Positions 18,456 to 26,350 of a stretch of DNA of 64,000 nucleotides are shown here, in pieces. The notes under the pieces are model-generated. The model was given only the letters and a program-made list of their open reading frames with translations, did no database searches and was not told where the DNA came from. This stretch comes from Cloacibacterium sp047601505 (GTDB lineage: Bacteria > Bacteroidota > Bacteroidia > Flavobacteriales > Weeksellaceae). Location of the stretch: positions 3,162,001 through 3,226,000 of the forward strand of contig NZ_JASGJD010000001.1 of assembly GCF_047601505.1 (NCBI RefSeq). The letters run 5' to 3'. Numbering within the stretch: the stretch's first letter is position 1; the number at the start of each line of letters is the position of its first letter. The position numbers were made by a program, and so were the translations under genes.

Positions 18456-19586
18456 ATGAATGTAACTAAAAAGTTAGCCCTTGGTTTAAGTTTAGGATTA
18501 GGAATTTTAAGTTATGCACAGGTAGGAGATATAAGACCCGTGCTAACAGGAGCTCCATTTCTAAGAATATCTCCAGACGCAAGATCTGGTGGTTTGGGAG
18601 ACCAAGGTGTAGCTACTTCAGCAGATGCTTTTTCGCAATTTTGGAACGCTTCTAAATACCCTTTTAGCAGAAATACGTCTTCTGTAGCCGTAAACTATAC
18701 TCCATACATGAGTAAATTAACCAACGATGTTTTTCTTTTGTACGGAGCTTTTAACACAGCTTTAGGAGAAGAAGGCCGTTCTTCTTTAGGAGTAAGTTTA
18801 TATTATTTTAATATGGGACAAGTACAACTTACAGAATTAAGAGCAGGTCTTCCATACGACAACGGAACCATAACTCCAAATGAATTTTCATTGGATGTTT
18901 CTTATGCACTAAAACTTTCAGACTCCTACTCTATGGCTGTGACAGGAAGATTTATAAGATCAGACTTTGGCAGTTTTGCATCTGAATCTACTTTAAAACC
19001 TGCCAATTCTTTTGCTGTAGATGTTTCGGGATTTTTACAAACACCAAAACACCAGAGTTTCGGAGATTATGAAGGAAGAGTAAGAGCAGGTTGGGCAGTA
19101 CAAAATTTAGGACCAAGATTAGATTATACTGGAGACGAAGAATCTCGTTCTTACCTTCCTACTTCTATGAGAGTTGGTGCTGGTTATGATTTATTTTTAG
19201 ATGATGCCAACAAAGTTGGTTTTACCGCAGAAGTTTCTAAACTTCTTGTTCCTGGGCCTGATGAAAGTGGCATAGTACCAAACGTAGGAGTAATTTCAGG
19301 CATTGGAAAATCTTTTAAAAACGAAAAAAGCCTCATGTTTAGTGGTTCGTTAGAATATTCTTATGACAATGCATTCGCTATTAGAACAGGTTATTTCCAT
19401 GAGAGTCCGCAGCAAGGTGGTCGCCAATTTGCAACGGTTGGTTTGGGGCTTAATTATCAATCTTTTGGATTAGATTTATCTTATTTAATTAATACTTCTA
19501 AAGTAAATTCAGCGCTAGACAACACCTTAAGATTTGGTCTTACTTGGAATATTGGCGAAGAATCTTACAATAATGATGATTATTAA
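18456..19586 (+). CDS. porV: T9SS outer-membrane protein PorV (LptO)
   Basis: 376 aa, signal peptide up to SYAQ, then the PorV start GDIRPVLTGAPFLRISPDAR and GGLGDQGVATSADAFSQFWN, well conserved in the family. The rest is a beta-barrel of the FadL type (14 strands expected) ending in TSKVNSALDNTLRFGLTWNI. PorV takes cargo from the translocon and brings it to PorU for cleavage and attachment. It is co-transcribed with porU. Confidence 0.93.
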   Translation: MNVTKKLALGLSLGLGILSYAQVGDIRPVLTGAPFLRISPDARSGGLGDQGVATSADAFSQFWNASKYPFSRNTSSVAVNYTPYMSKLTNDVFLLYGAFNTALGEEGRSSLGVSLYYFNMGQVQLTELRAGLPYDNGTITPNEFSLDVSYALKLSDSYSMAVTGRFIRSDFGSFASESTLKPANSFAVDVSGFLQTPKHQSFGDYEGRVRAGWAVQNLGPRLDYTGDEESRSYLPTSMRVGAGYDLFLDDANKVGFTAEVSKLLVPGPDESGIVPNVGVISGIGKSFKNEKSLMFSGSLEYSYDNAFAIRTGYFHESPQQGGRQFATVGLGLNYQSFGLDLSYLINTSKVNSALDNTLRFGLTWNIGEESYNNDDY

Positions 19587-19629
19587 AAACTTTTCTATAT
19601 ATTTGATTAACACATAAATAATCAACAAA

Positions 19630-19953
19630 ATGGGAAAATTCGTCATCAAAACCACTGCTACAGGCATTAAATTTGATTTAAAGGCTGGAAACGGACAAGT
19701 AATTTTAACAAGTGAAGTTTACACTACCAAAGCTGCTTGCCAAAATGGTATAGAATCTGTAAAGAAAAACGCACCAGAAGATGCCAGATACGAAAGAAAA
19801 GAATCTACTAATGGCAAACCAATGTTTAATCTAAAAGCTACAAACGGACAAGTAATAGGAACTAGCGAACTATACGAATCTACTGCAGCCAGAGAAAACG
19901 GAATAGAATCTGTTAAGAAAAATGCACCAGATGCAGAAATAGTAGAAGAATAA
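19630..19953 (+). CDS. DUF1508 (YegP-like) two-repeat protein
   Basis: 107 aa made of two copies of a domain of about 50 residues: F(V/N)xK...NGQVI.TSE.Y...AA..NGIESVKKNAP occurs at about residues 3-50 and 53-102. This is the DUF1508/YegP fold, a small cytoplasmic beta-sheet domain with no established function. It lies 43 bases after porV but is probably not part of T9SS. Confidence 0.9.
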   Translation: MGKFVIKTTATGIKFDLKAGNGQVILTSEVYTTKAACQNGIESVKKNAPEDARYERKESTNGKPMFNLKATNGQVIGTSELYESTAARENGIESVKKNAPDAEIVEE

Positions 19954-19973
19954 TTTTCTTAAAATAATATTTC

Positions 19974-20004
19974 AAACCACTGATTTTCTTTCAGTGGTTT
20001 TTTT
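19974..20004 (+). terminator. Terminator after the YegP-like gene
   Basis: Ten-base stem AAACCACTGA (19974-19983) with TCAGTGGTTT (19991-20000) and a T-run. Confidence 0.85.
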
Positions 20005-20022
20005 AATTACAATCCTTATGCA

Positions 20023-20030
20023 TAACTTTG
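20023..20030 (+). promoter_or_regulatory. -7 element abutting the FUSC gene
   Basis: TAACTTTG fits TAnnTTTG and ends four bases before the ATG at 20035, implying a leaderless transcript. Confidence 0.5.
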
Positions 20031-20034
20031 CAAT

Positions 20035-22266
20035 ATGAATTATACCTCAGAACTTAAGAAATTTGTTACCAGCCAATACATCCATTCTGGGATTAGAATT
20101 GCCTTAGCAGTAGTAATTCCTAGTATTATTTTGGCATATTTAGGAGTTCTGAAACAATTTTTCTTGTTCCCTTTGGGTACAATTTTTCTGGCACTTACAG
20201 ATATGACTGGACCTTTCTACAGAAGGCGTAATTCACTTATTTTAGCATTATTTTTCTATTTTTTTATAGGCTTAATTGCTGGTTTACTTAAAGATTTTCC
20301 AGTTCTTATATTCCTAGAAATCATCATTTTTGGGATATTTTTCACCATGCTAGGCATTTATGGTAAAAGACTAGACGTTGTAGGTTCTCTTACTCTAATT
20401 GTCTTTGCAATTTTTATAGATGGAGCGCCTGGTAGCCACAGCGCAATAAGAAATGCATTAATCTTTAGCATGGGAGCCGCTTGGTTTTTTATTGTTTTTT
20501 TACTGGTTACCGTTCTCAAGCCTTATAAATTGGCAGAACAAATGATTGGAGAAAACTATATAGAACTAGGAAAATATTTAAGATTAAAATCTCAGTTTTA
20601 CCTAAAAAATCCAGATTTTGAAGGCGTTTACAAACAAATTTTCGGGTTAGAAGTAAGAATTAAAGAACATCAAGAAGCCACAAGAGAAGTAGTCTTCAAA
20701 ACCAGACAAATGGTAAAAGAATCTACATCTACCAGTAGATTATTGATGCAGCTTTTTCTTAATAGTTTTGATCTTCACGAGATGCTTATCCTTTCTACCA
20801 GCGATTATAAAAAGTTGCAACAATCTTTTGGAGACAAAGAAATTTTAGAAAAAATAAACGTTTACCTCAACAAACTTTCAAACGAACTCGTCAACATTGG
20901 AATTTCTATTCAAGGTAGATTAAAAACCTCTCCCATCATCAATATTAGTGATGAATTACATCAACTGCACGAAGATTTCTTCGAACTCCGAAACAAAGAA
21001 ATGAATGCAGAAACCTTAGAAAATTTTATGATTTTGAGACAAATATTGCTCAGAATTACAGAAATTTCAGAAGAAATACAAACCATTTATAAAATTAGAG
21101 CTCAAGATATTAAATTGGTAAAAAGTCTTTCTACAGGATTAGACTTAGAAAAATTTGTAACCAAAGACGAAAAACTTAATCATAAAGTTTTTATTAACAA
21201 CTTTTCATTAAAATCTAACCACTTTAGACACGCCATCAGAATTACCGTTGCCATGCTTATTGGCTATGCTCTTTCCAAAATTAGCATTTTGGGAATTAAT
21301 AAAGTGTACTGGATTCTCATTACCATTTTAGCAATAATGAAACCCGCTTATAGCATCACAAAACGTAGAAATATTCTTAGAATTTATGGTACTTTAGGAG
21401 GTGGAGTTATAGGATTTTTAATCATTCATTTTATATCAAATCCAATTGCATTACTCATTATCTTCTTGGTTTCTCTTACCCTTACATTTAGTTTTTTAAA
21501 AGACAAATATGCTTGGGCAGTGGTTTTTATGACCATTTATATTTTCCTAATTTTCAACTTTGTGAAACCTGGTAATTTTATGGATATTTTATCCGAAAGA
21601 TTAAAAGATACGGCAATTGCTGGTGTTATTGTATTCTTGGTTTCTTATTTGGTTTTACCTGTTTGGGAACATCAAAAAAATAAAAATTTAATCTTAAAAT
21701 ACCTTAATGATAACCGTAAATATTTCAACACTATAGTAGATTCTATCAGTTTGAAAAACATTTCGTTGCAAGATTATAAAATGAGCCGAAAAAATGCCAT
21801 TATTTCTTTGGCAAACCTATCAGATAATTTTCAAAAAATGTTATCAGACCCTAAGGATCAGCAAAAAAACTTAGAAAACATACACCTTTTTACTACCACT
21901 TCTCACCTTTTTACGGCTTATGTTGCGTCTCTTTCTCAGTATGCGCAAAAAGATGAAACCTACGAAGCCATAGATTTCGCTGGTTGGAAAAACAAAATCA
22001 ACGCCGAATTAATTGCTGCAAAATCTATTTTAGAAAACGAAAAAATAGAAAAAAATACAGAAAAAACCACTTTTATTACCGAAGATTTAGTAGATGAACT
22101 TCTAGAAAAAAGGAAAAAAGAAATAAAAGAAGAAGAGTTTTTAGACAGAAGAGACCCAAAAGTAATTAGCCATCTTACCGAACTCAAAAATATAAAAGAG
22201 TTGCTAGAACTTATTTACAACGAAGCAAGAGAACAAAGAAAAATTGCAAAAAAAATAATAAATTAA
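20035..22266 (+). CDS. FUSC-family (YccS/YhfK-like) inner-membrane protein
   Basis: 743 aa with two membrane blocks of about six helices each (about residues 15-165 and 395-540), each followed by a long helical cytoplasmic part: the internal duplication typical of YccS/YhfK and aromatic-acid exporter AaeB relatives. The second block carries RITVAMLIGYAL, YWILITILAIMKPAYSITKRR and GTLGGGVIGF, characteristic of the FUSC domain. Likely an exporter, substrate unknown. The end overlaps the convergent phosphopantetheinyl transferase gene by four bases. Confidence 0.85.
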   Translation: MNYTSELKKFVTSQYIHSGIRIALAVVIPSIILAYLGVLKQFFLFPLGTIFLALTDMTGPFYRRRNSLILALFFYFFIGLIAGLLKDFPVLIFLEIIIFGIFFTMLGIYGKRLDVVGSLTLIVFAIFIDGAPGSHSAIRNALIFSMGAAWFFIVFLLVTVLKPYKLAEQMIGENYIELGKYLRLKSQFYLKNPDFEGVYKQIFGLEVRIKEHQEATREVVFKTRQMVKESTSTSRLLMQLFLNSFDLHEMLILSTSDYKKLQQSFGDKEILEKINVYLNKLSNELVNIGISIQGRLKTSPIINISDELHQLHEDFFELRNKEMNAETLENFMILRQILLRITEISEEIQTIYKIRAQDIKLVKSLSTGLDLEKFVTKDEKLNHKVFINNFSLKSNHFRHAIRITVAMLIGYALSKISILGINKVYWILITILAIMKPAYSITKRRNILRIYGTLGGGVIGFLIIHFISNPIALLIIFLVSLTLTFSFLKDKYAWAVVFMTIYIFLIFNFVKPGNFMDILSERLKDTAIAGVIVFLVSYLVLPVWEHQKNKNLILKYLNDNRKYFNTIVDSISLKNISLQDYKMSRKNAIISLANLSDNFQKMLSDPKDQQKNLENIHLFTTTSHLFTAYVASLSQYAQKDETYEAIDFAGWKNKINAELIAAKSILENEKIEKNTEKTTFITEDLVDELLEKRKKEIKEEEFLDRRDPKVISHLTELKNIKELLELIYNEAREQRKIAKKIIN

Positions 22267-22904
22267 TCTTCCGCAAAATCTCTCTTTTCTTCTACAATGG
22301 CAAAATAAAAATCTTCTACTTTGCTTACTCTGGCTGTAAATTCGTGACTAAAAAAATCATCAAAAACTCTGCACTTTACTTCGCCTAAGTTATTCACATC
22401 AAAAGGAGAAACCTCGTAATAATCTTTCAGAGACCAATATTTAGAAAGGTGAACCTTATACAAACTTTCTTTAATTACCCAAATAATGGTAAGTAGCTCT
22501 ACCTCGTTTTCTTTATTTTCAGTCCATTTTATTTCATTTGGATGAAGAAATTTTTGCTTAATTCTCAAAATTTTATCATTCGCTTTTTCTAAATCTATTC
22601 CTATTCTATTTTCGGAAATAGCAAGAGCAGCAAACGGAAAAGAATGCGTAATAGAAATTTGCGCTGCAGGTGGCCAAAGATAAGGTTCGCCAGCCGTTTT
22701 GTAAAGAATTCTTCGGTCTGGAAGCACCATTTTTAATAATTTCCTTACCATTAGATGTTCAATCAATTTTTTAGGATGATAATCTTTAGCTTTTTCCAGA
22801 TTTTCTGGTTCTATCAATTCATCTATTTCAAAATGATCTTCTTCGCTGTATTTCCAATAAAGAATGGTAGCATTTTCATCAGAATAATCCTTGTAAAATG
22901 GCAT
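22263..22904 (-). CDS. 4'-phosphopantetheinyl transferase family protein
   Basis: 213 aa. It moves the phosphopantetheine arm of CoA to a serine of a carrier protein. Visible motifs: ISITHS (83-88), GIDLEK with the metal-binding Asp and Glu (102-107) and WVIKESLYK (142-150), the Sfp-type signature. The carrier protein it serves (fatty-acid ACP or a peptide/polyketide system) is not in the window. It diverges from ahcY, whose promoter starts right beside its ATG. Confidence 0.9.
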   Translation of the reverse strand: MPFYKDYSDENATILYWKYSEEDHFEIDELIEPENLEKAKDYHPKKLIEHLMVRKLLKMVLPDRRILYKTAGEPYLWPPAAQISITHSFPFAALAISENRIGIDLEKANDKILRIKQKFLHPNEIKWTENKENEVELLTIIWVIKESLYKVHLSKYWSLKDYYEVSPFDVNNLGEVKCRVFDDFFSHEFTARVSKVEDFYFAIVEEKRDFAED

Positions 22905-22906
22905 AT

Positions 22907-22937
22907 TTTGTCAATAAGAAATTAGATTGTAAATTTG
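22907..22937 (+). promoter_or_regulatory. Consensus promoter of ahcY
   Basis: TTTG (22907-22910), 19 bases, TAAATTTG (22930-22937): a full match to the Bacteroidota promoter. The leader to the ATG at 22999 is about 60 bases; no riboswitch-like structure was seen in it. Confidence 0.7.
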
Positions 22938-22998
22938 CAAAAGTTTTTTGGATTTTTTTCTAAAAAAAACATAAAATAACTCATATAATTTTAATTTA

Positions 22999-24312
22999 AT
23001 GGAAACTAAAACTCAATACATTCCTTATAAAGTTAAGGACATTTCCCTAGCAGAATGGGGACGTAAAGAAATTATGCTTGCTGAAGCAGAAATGCCTGGA
23101 TTAATGGCAATTAGAGAAGAATTTGGACCTTCCCAACCATTAAAAGGAGCTAGAATTGCTGGTTGTCTTCACATGACAATTCAAACTGCTGTTCTTATCG
23201 AAACTTTAGTAGCTCTAGGTGCAGATGTTACTTGGTCTTCTTGTAATATTTTCTCTACTCAAGATCACGCTGCTGCTGCTATTGCTGCTGCAGGAATCCC
23301 AGTTTACGCTTGGAAAGGAATGAATGCTGAAGAGTTTGATTGGTGTATCGAACAAACTATTTTCTTCGGAGAAGATAGAAAACCATTAAACATGATTTTG
23401 GATGATGGTGGAGACCTTACCAATATGGTTTTTGACAAATTCCCAGAATTAACAAAAGCTATCAAAGGTCTTTCTGAAGAAACTACAACTGGTGTACACA
23501 GATTATACGAAAGAATGGCAAACGGAACTTTGGTAATGCCTGCAATTAACGTAAACGATTCTGTTACTAAATCTAAATTTGATAACAAATACGGTTGTAG
23601 AGAATCTGCTGTTGATGCAATTAGAAGAGCTACAGACGTAATGTTGGCTGGTAAAAGAGTGGTAGTTTGTGGTTACGGAGATGTAGGTAAAGGTACTGCT
23701 GCTTCTTTTAGGGGTGCTGGTTCTATTGTTACCGTTACAGAAATCGACCCAATTTGCGCACTTCAAGCTGCTATGGAAGGTTACGAAGTAAAAAAACTAG
23801 ATACTGTAATCGAAAATGCAGACATCATTATTACCACTACTGGTAACTTCAACATTGTGAGAGCTGAGCATTTCAAAAAAATGAAAGATAAAACTATCGT
23901 TTGTAACATTGGTCACTTCGATAACGAAATCGATATGGCTTGGTTAAACGGAAACTACGGTCATACAAAAACTGAAGTAAAACCTCAAGTTGATATTTAC
24001 AACATTGAAGGAAACGATATTATTGTTTTGGCTGAAGGTAGATTGGTAAACTTAGGTTGTGCAACGGGTCACCCAAGTTTTGTAATGTCTAACTCTTTCT
24101 CTAACCAAACTTTGGCTCAAATAGAACTTTGGACTAATTCTGAAGCTTACGAAAACAAAGTGTATATGCTTCCTAAAAAATTAGACGAAAAAGTAGCTGC
24201 TCTTCACCTTAAAAAAATTGGTGTAGAACTAGAAACTCTTTCTTCTGAACAAGCTAAATACATTGGCGTAGAAGTAGAAGGACCTTTCAAACCAGAATAT
24301 TACAGATACTAA
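22999..24312 (+). CDS. ahcY: Adenosylhomocysteinase (SAH hydrolase)
   Basis: 437 aa. Splits S-adenosylhomocysteine into adenosine and homocysteine, removing the by-product that inhibits methyltransferases. The NAD-binding loop GYGDVGKGTAA, the substrate-site stretch SSCNIFSTQDHAAAA and the C-terminal end PFKPEYYRY are diagnostic. Codon use looks smoother and more G/C-rich than its neighbours, as in a highly expressed core gene. Confidence 0.97.
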   Translation: METKTQYIPYKVKDISLAEWGRKEIMLAEAEMPGLMAIREEFGPSQPLKGARIAGCLHMTIQTAVLIETLVALGADVTWSSCNIFSTQDHAAAAIAAAGIPVYAWKGMNAEEFDWCIEQTIFFGEDRKPLNMILDDGGDLTNMVFDKFPELTKAIKGLSEETTTGVHRLYERMANGTLVMPAINVNDSVTKSKFDNKYGCRESAVDAIRRATDVMLAGKRVVVCGYGDVGKGTAASFRGAGSIVTVTEIDPICALQAAMEGYEVKKLDTVIENADIIITTTGNFNIVRAEHFKKMKDKTIVCNIGHFDNEIDMAWLNGNYGHTKTEVKPQVDIYNIEGNDIIVLAEGRLVNLGCATGHPSFVMSNSFSNQTLAQIELWTNSEAYENKVYMLPKKLDEKVAALHLKKIGVELETLSSEQAKYIGVEVEGPFKPEYYRY

Positions 24313-24344
24313 AAAATTGGAAGTCGGAAGACTGAAAATTTTTG

Positions 24345-24492
24345 AGTTGTCCTAAAAAAGGTTGACTCGTTAATAATTCAAATATAGTTAAATCGTAACA
24401 GAATTAATTCTGTTACGATTGATTAATTTTTCCATTGTTTTAAATTTATTATTTTTTGTTGATGTGCCTGGTTTGGAGTTATCATATTAATT
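24345..24492 (-). mobile_element. Remnant of an IS3-type insertion sequence (transposase 3' end)
   Basis: On the minus strand from about 24490 a short frame reads MITPNQAHQQKIINLKQWKN then stop (near 24427). The PNQAHQQ...WKN end is the C-terminus of IS3-family transposases from Bacteroidota. It is cut off upstream by an in-frame TAG. Past it come a large palindrome and the stretch TTGTCCTAAAAAAGGTTGAC (24347-24366), which looks like the element's terminal repeat. The rest of the element is gone. Confidence 0.6.
24391..24420. repeat. Perfect 30-bp palindrome
   Basis: The 15-base arm AATCGTAACAGAATT is followed directly by its exact reverse complement, with no spacer. It lies just after the transposase remnant's stop and may be the terminator of the old insertion sequence. 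Confidence 0.85.
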
Positions 24493-24500
24493 GACTATTT

Positions 24501-25415
24501 TTATAAAATTTTTTTTTTTGGAACAGCTTCGTTGGTCGTTTTATAAACCATATCAATTTTGCTTTCCATAGGCATTTTCGTTCCGTTCATATCAGCTTCA
24601 ATTTCCATATTTAGATTTCCTAAATTATCACTAGATTTCACCCAAGAAGATTTTTTATCTAAAAGAAGCGTTCCGCTCATTTTACCATCCATTTTACTCA
24701 CCACCATTTTCATTCCTTCCTTTTCTATGGTTGCCCCTTCTTTTGCAAGTAAATCTCCTGTGAAAGAAATTTTATATCCTTCATCATCTACAGATTCTAA
24801 TTTACAAAGCATATTGTTAGAAAGGTCAATTTCATTATTTTTACTTGTAAATACGGCTTTCCAAGTATCTCCAACTTTTACGGGTTTTTGCGGAATTGCA
24901 AAGAAAGTAGATTTAAAATTCTGTAAAATTTGTTCTTTGGTATAAGATTTTTCAAATTCTTTAGCAGACGGAGAATCTGGCATTGCACTTTTCATTGCTT
25001 CTATAACTTTTTCGTAACCAATAACATCTAAAACATCGCCATTAGATTTCACTTTCATTTTAAAAGGAACATTTACCATCGCACTCATTAATTTATTAGC
25101 TTCTGTAGCAATATCTCCATCCGAAGCCATTACATAATTTTGTCCCATCATAGAAACACTTGTGCCAAGATAACTGTATTTAGCATCTAAATCGTAAACT
25201 TCTTTTTGAAAATCTGCTACTTTGAAAGACACACCAAGCAACATGTTCATTTTCATAGGCATTTCTTGTCCCATCACTTTTTGCAAAATATCCATTTTGA
25301 TGTCTGTAAGTGTAGAATAAGTTTCTCCTTTTTTAAGATTTAAAGAAATAGTATATGTTTGTGCAAATGCTACAATTGCTAACAAAAACAGAACAAAAGT
25401 TGATATTTTTTTCAT
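24501..25415 (-). CDS. DUF6263-like secreted protein
   Basis: 304 aa with a signal peptide (MKKISTFVLFLLAIVAFAQ). The mature part is beta-rich, with LNLKKGETYSTLTDIKMDI, VKVGDTWKAVF and a repeating ESVDDEGYKISFTGDL pattern typical of DUF6263 proteins of flavobacteria, which have no known function. Met is abundant (VMGQEMPMKMNMLL). The C-terminus ends in KKKIL immediately beside the IS remnant, so the natural tail may have been changed by the insertion. Confidence 0.65.
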   Translation of the reverse strand: MKKISTFVLFLLAIVAFAQTYTISLNLKKGETYSTLTDIKMDILQKVMGQEMPMKMNMLLGVSFKVADFQKEVYDLDAKYSYLGTSVSMMGQNYVMASDGDIATEANKLMSAMVNVPFKMKVKSNGDVLDVIGYEKVIEAMKSAMPDSPSAKEFEKSYTKEQILQNFKSTFFAIPQKPVKVGDTWKAVFTSKNNEIDLSNNMLCKLESVDDEGYKISFTGDLLAKEGATIEKEGMKMVVSKMDGKMSGTLLLDKKSSWVKSSDNLGNLNMEIEADMNGTKMPMESKIDMVYKTTNEAVPKKKIL

Positions 25416-25464
25416 TATTGAAGATGTTTTTTGTAAAAATATGAAATTTTAAGGAAAATTTAGA

Positions 25465-26301
25465 TTAATTATTTTTTATTTCTTTTAATTTCTCTATTCT
25501 TTTCACTTCTTTTAAAAGCAACGGAAAAGCGGGTTCTGCCATTCCGCCATGGTCGAAACCTTGTAATTCGTACAAAGTAGTTTGTTTATGTCCCGCTAAT
25601 TTCATCATTCTGAGCATGTATGCATTTTCTTCGTATCTCCCAAATAATTCTAAATCTCTATCACCAGTAATCAGTAACATTGGCGGAGCGTCTGCTCTTA
25701 CAAAATAGATTGGCGCAAATTCATCAATAAGTGGTTTATACTCTGGGAAACCTTTTTCTTTTCTGATGGTAAAATGCGTAATAGCATGTCCGCTGAAGGG
25801 AATAATTCCCGCCAATTGATTAGCATCGATATTATATTTTGCCAAATAATCTTTATTGAGCGCCACCATACTCGCCAAATAACCACCAGCCGAATGTCCC
25901 GAAATAAAAATTAAATTTTCGTTGCCTCCATAGTTTTTAATATTCTTGAAAACCCAAGCTGTAGCTGCCGCAGCATCATCTATTGCTTTTGCAGCATTAA
26001 CTTTTGGAGACAGTCTGTAATTAACACCAATTATTGCAATTCCTTTTTCTTGTAAATATTTCGGAATTTCTTTGTTTCCTCCAGTTAATCCGCCACCGTG
26101 AAACCAAATTACAGTAGAAAAATTCTTTACATTTTTCGGAATATAAACATCTAGAACGCAACGTTCATTAATGTAAACATCAGACTTATTGGTAGTTTCA
26201 TCATAATAATGAATATTAGTAATAGTTTGATAATCTTTATTTTGCGCAGAAATTTGCACCGAAATAAACAATAAAAATAAAAAGGCAAAAAACTTTTTCA
26301 T
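25465..26301 (-). CDS. Secreted alpha/beta hydrolase (esterase/lipase)
   Basis: 278 aa with a signal peptide (MKKFFAFLFLLFISVQISAQ), so exported. Oxyanion-hole motif HGGG (WFHGGGLTGG), nucleophile elbow GHSAGG, acid in TGDRDLE and His in FDHGG complete the catalytic triad of the hormone-sensitive-lipase/BD-FAE-like esterases. It probably hydrolyses an ester in the periplasm or outside the cell; the substrate is unknown. It follows a terminator-separated helicase gene. Confidence 0.88.
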   Translation of the reverse strand: MKKFFAFLFLLFISVQISAQNKDYQTITNIHYYDETTNKSDVYINERCVLDVYIPKNVKNFSTVIWFHGGGLTGGNKEIPKYLQEKGIAIIGVNYRLSPKVNAAKAIDDAAAATAWVFKNIKNYGGNENLIFISGHSAGGYLASMVALNKDYLAKYNIDANQLAGIIPFSGHAITHFTIRKEKGFPEYKPLIDEFAPIYFVRADAPPMLLITGDRDLELFGRYEENAYMLRMMKLAGHKQTTLYELQGFDHGGMAEPAFPLLLKEVKRIEKLKEIKNN

Positions 26302-26317
26302 AGTAAATAAAATATAT

Positions 26318-26345
26318 TAAAAAAAACGTGCTTTTAGACACGTTT
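26318..26345 (-). terminator. Terminator after the UvrD-type helicase gene
   Basis: Stem AAAACGTG (26322-26329) with CACGTTTT (26338-26345); on the minus strand it is followed by a long T-run. Confidence 0.8.
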
Positions 26346-26350
26346 TCAGT

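Noticed and set aside
22938..22998. SAM or SAH riboswitch before ahcY
   Set aside because: The leader is only about 60 bases, A+T-rich and without paired elements.
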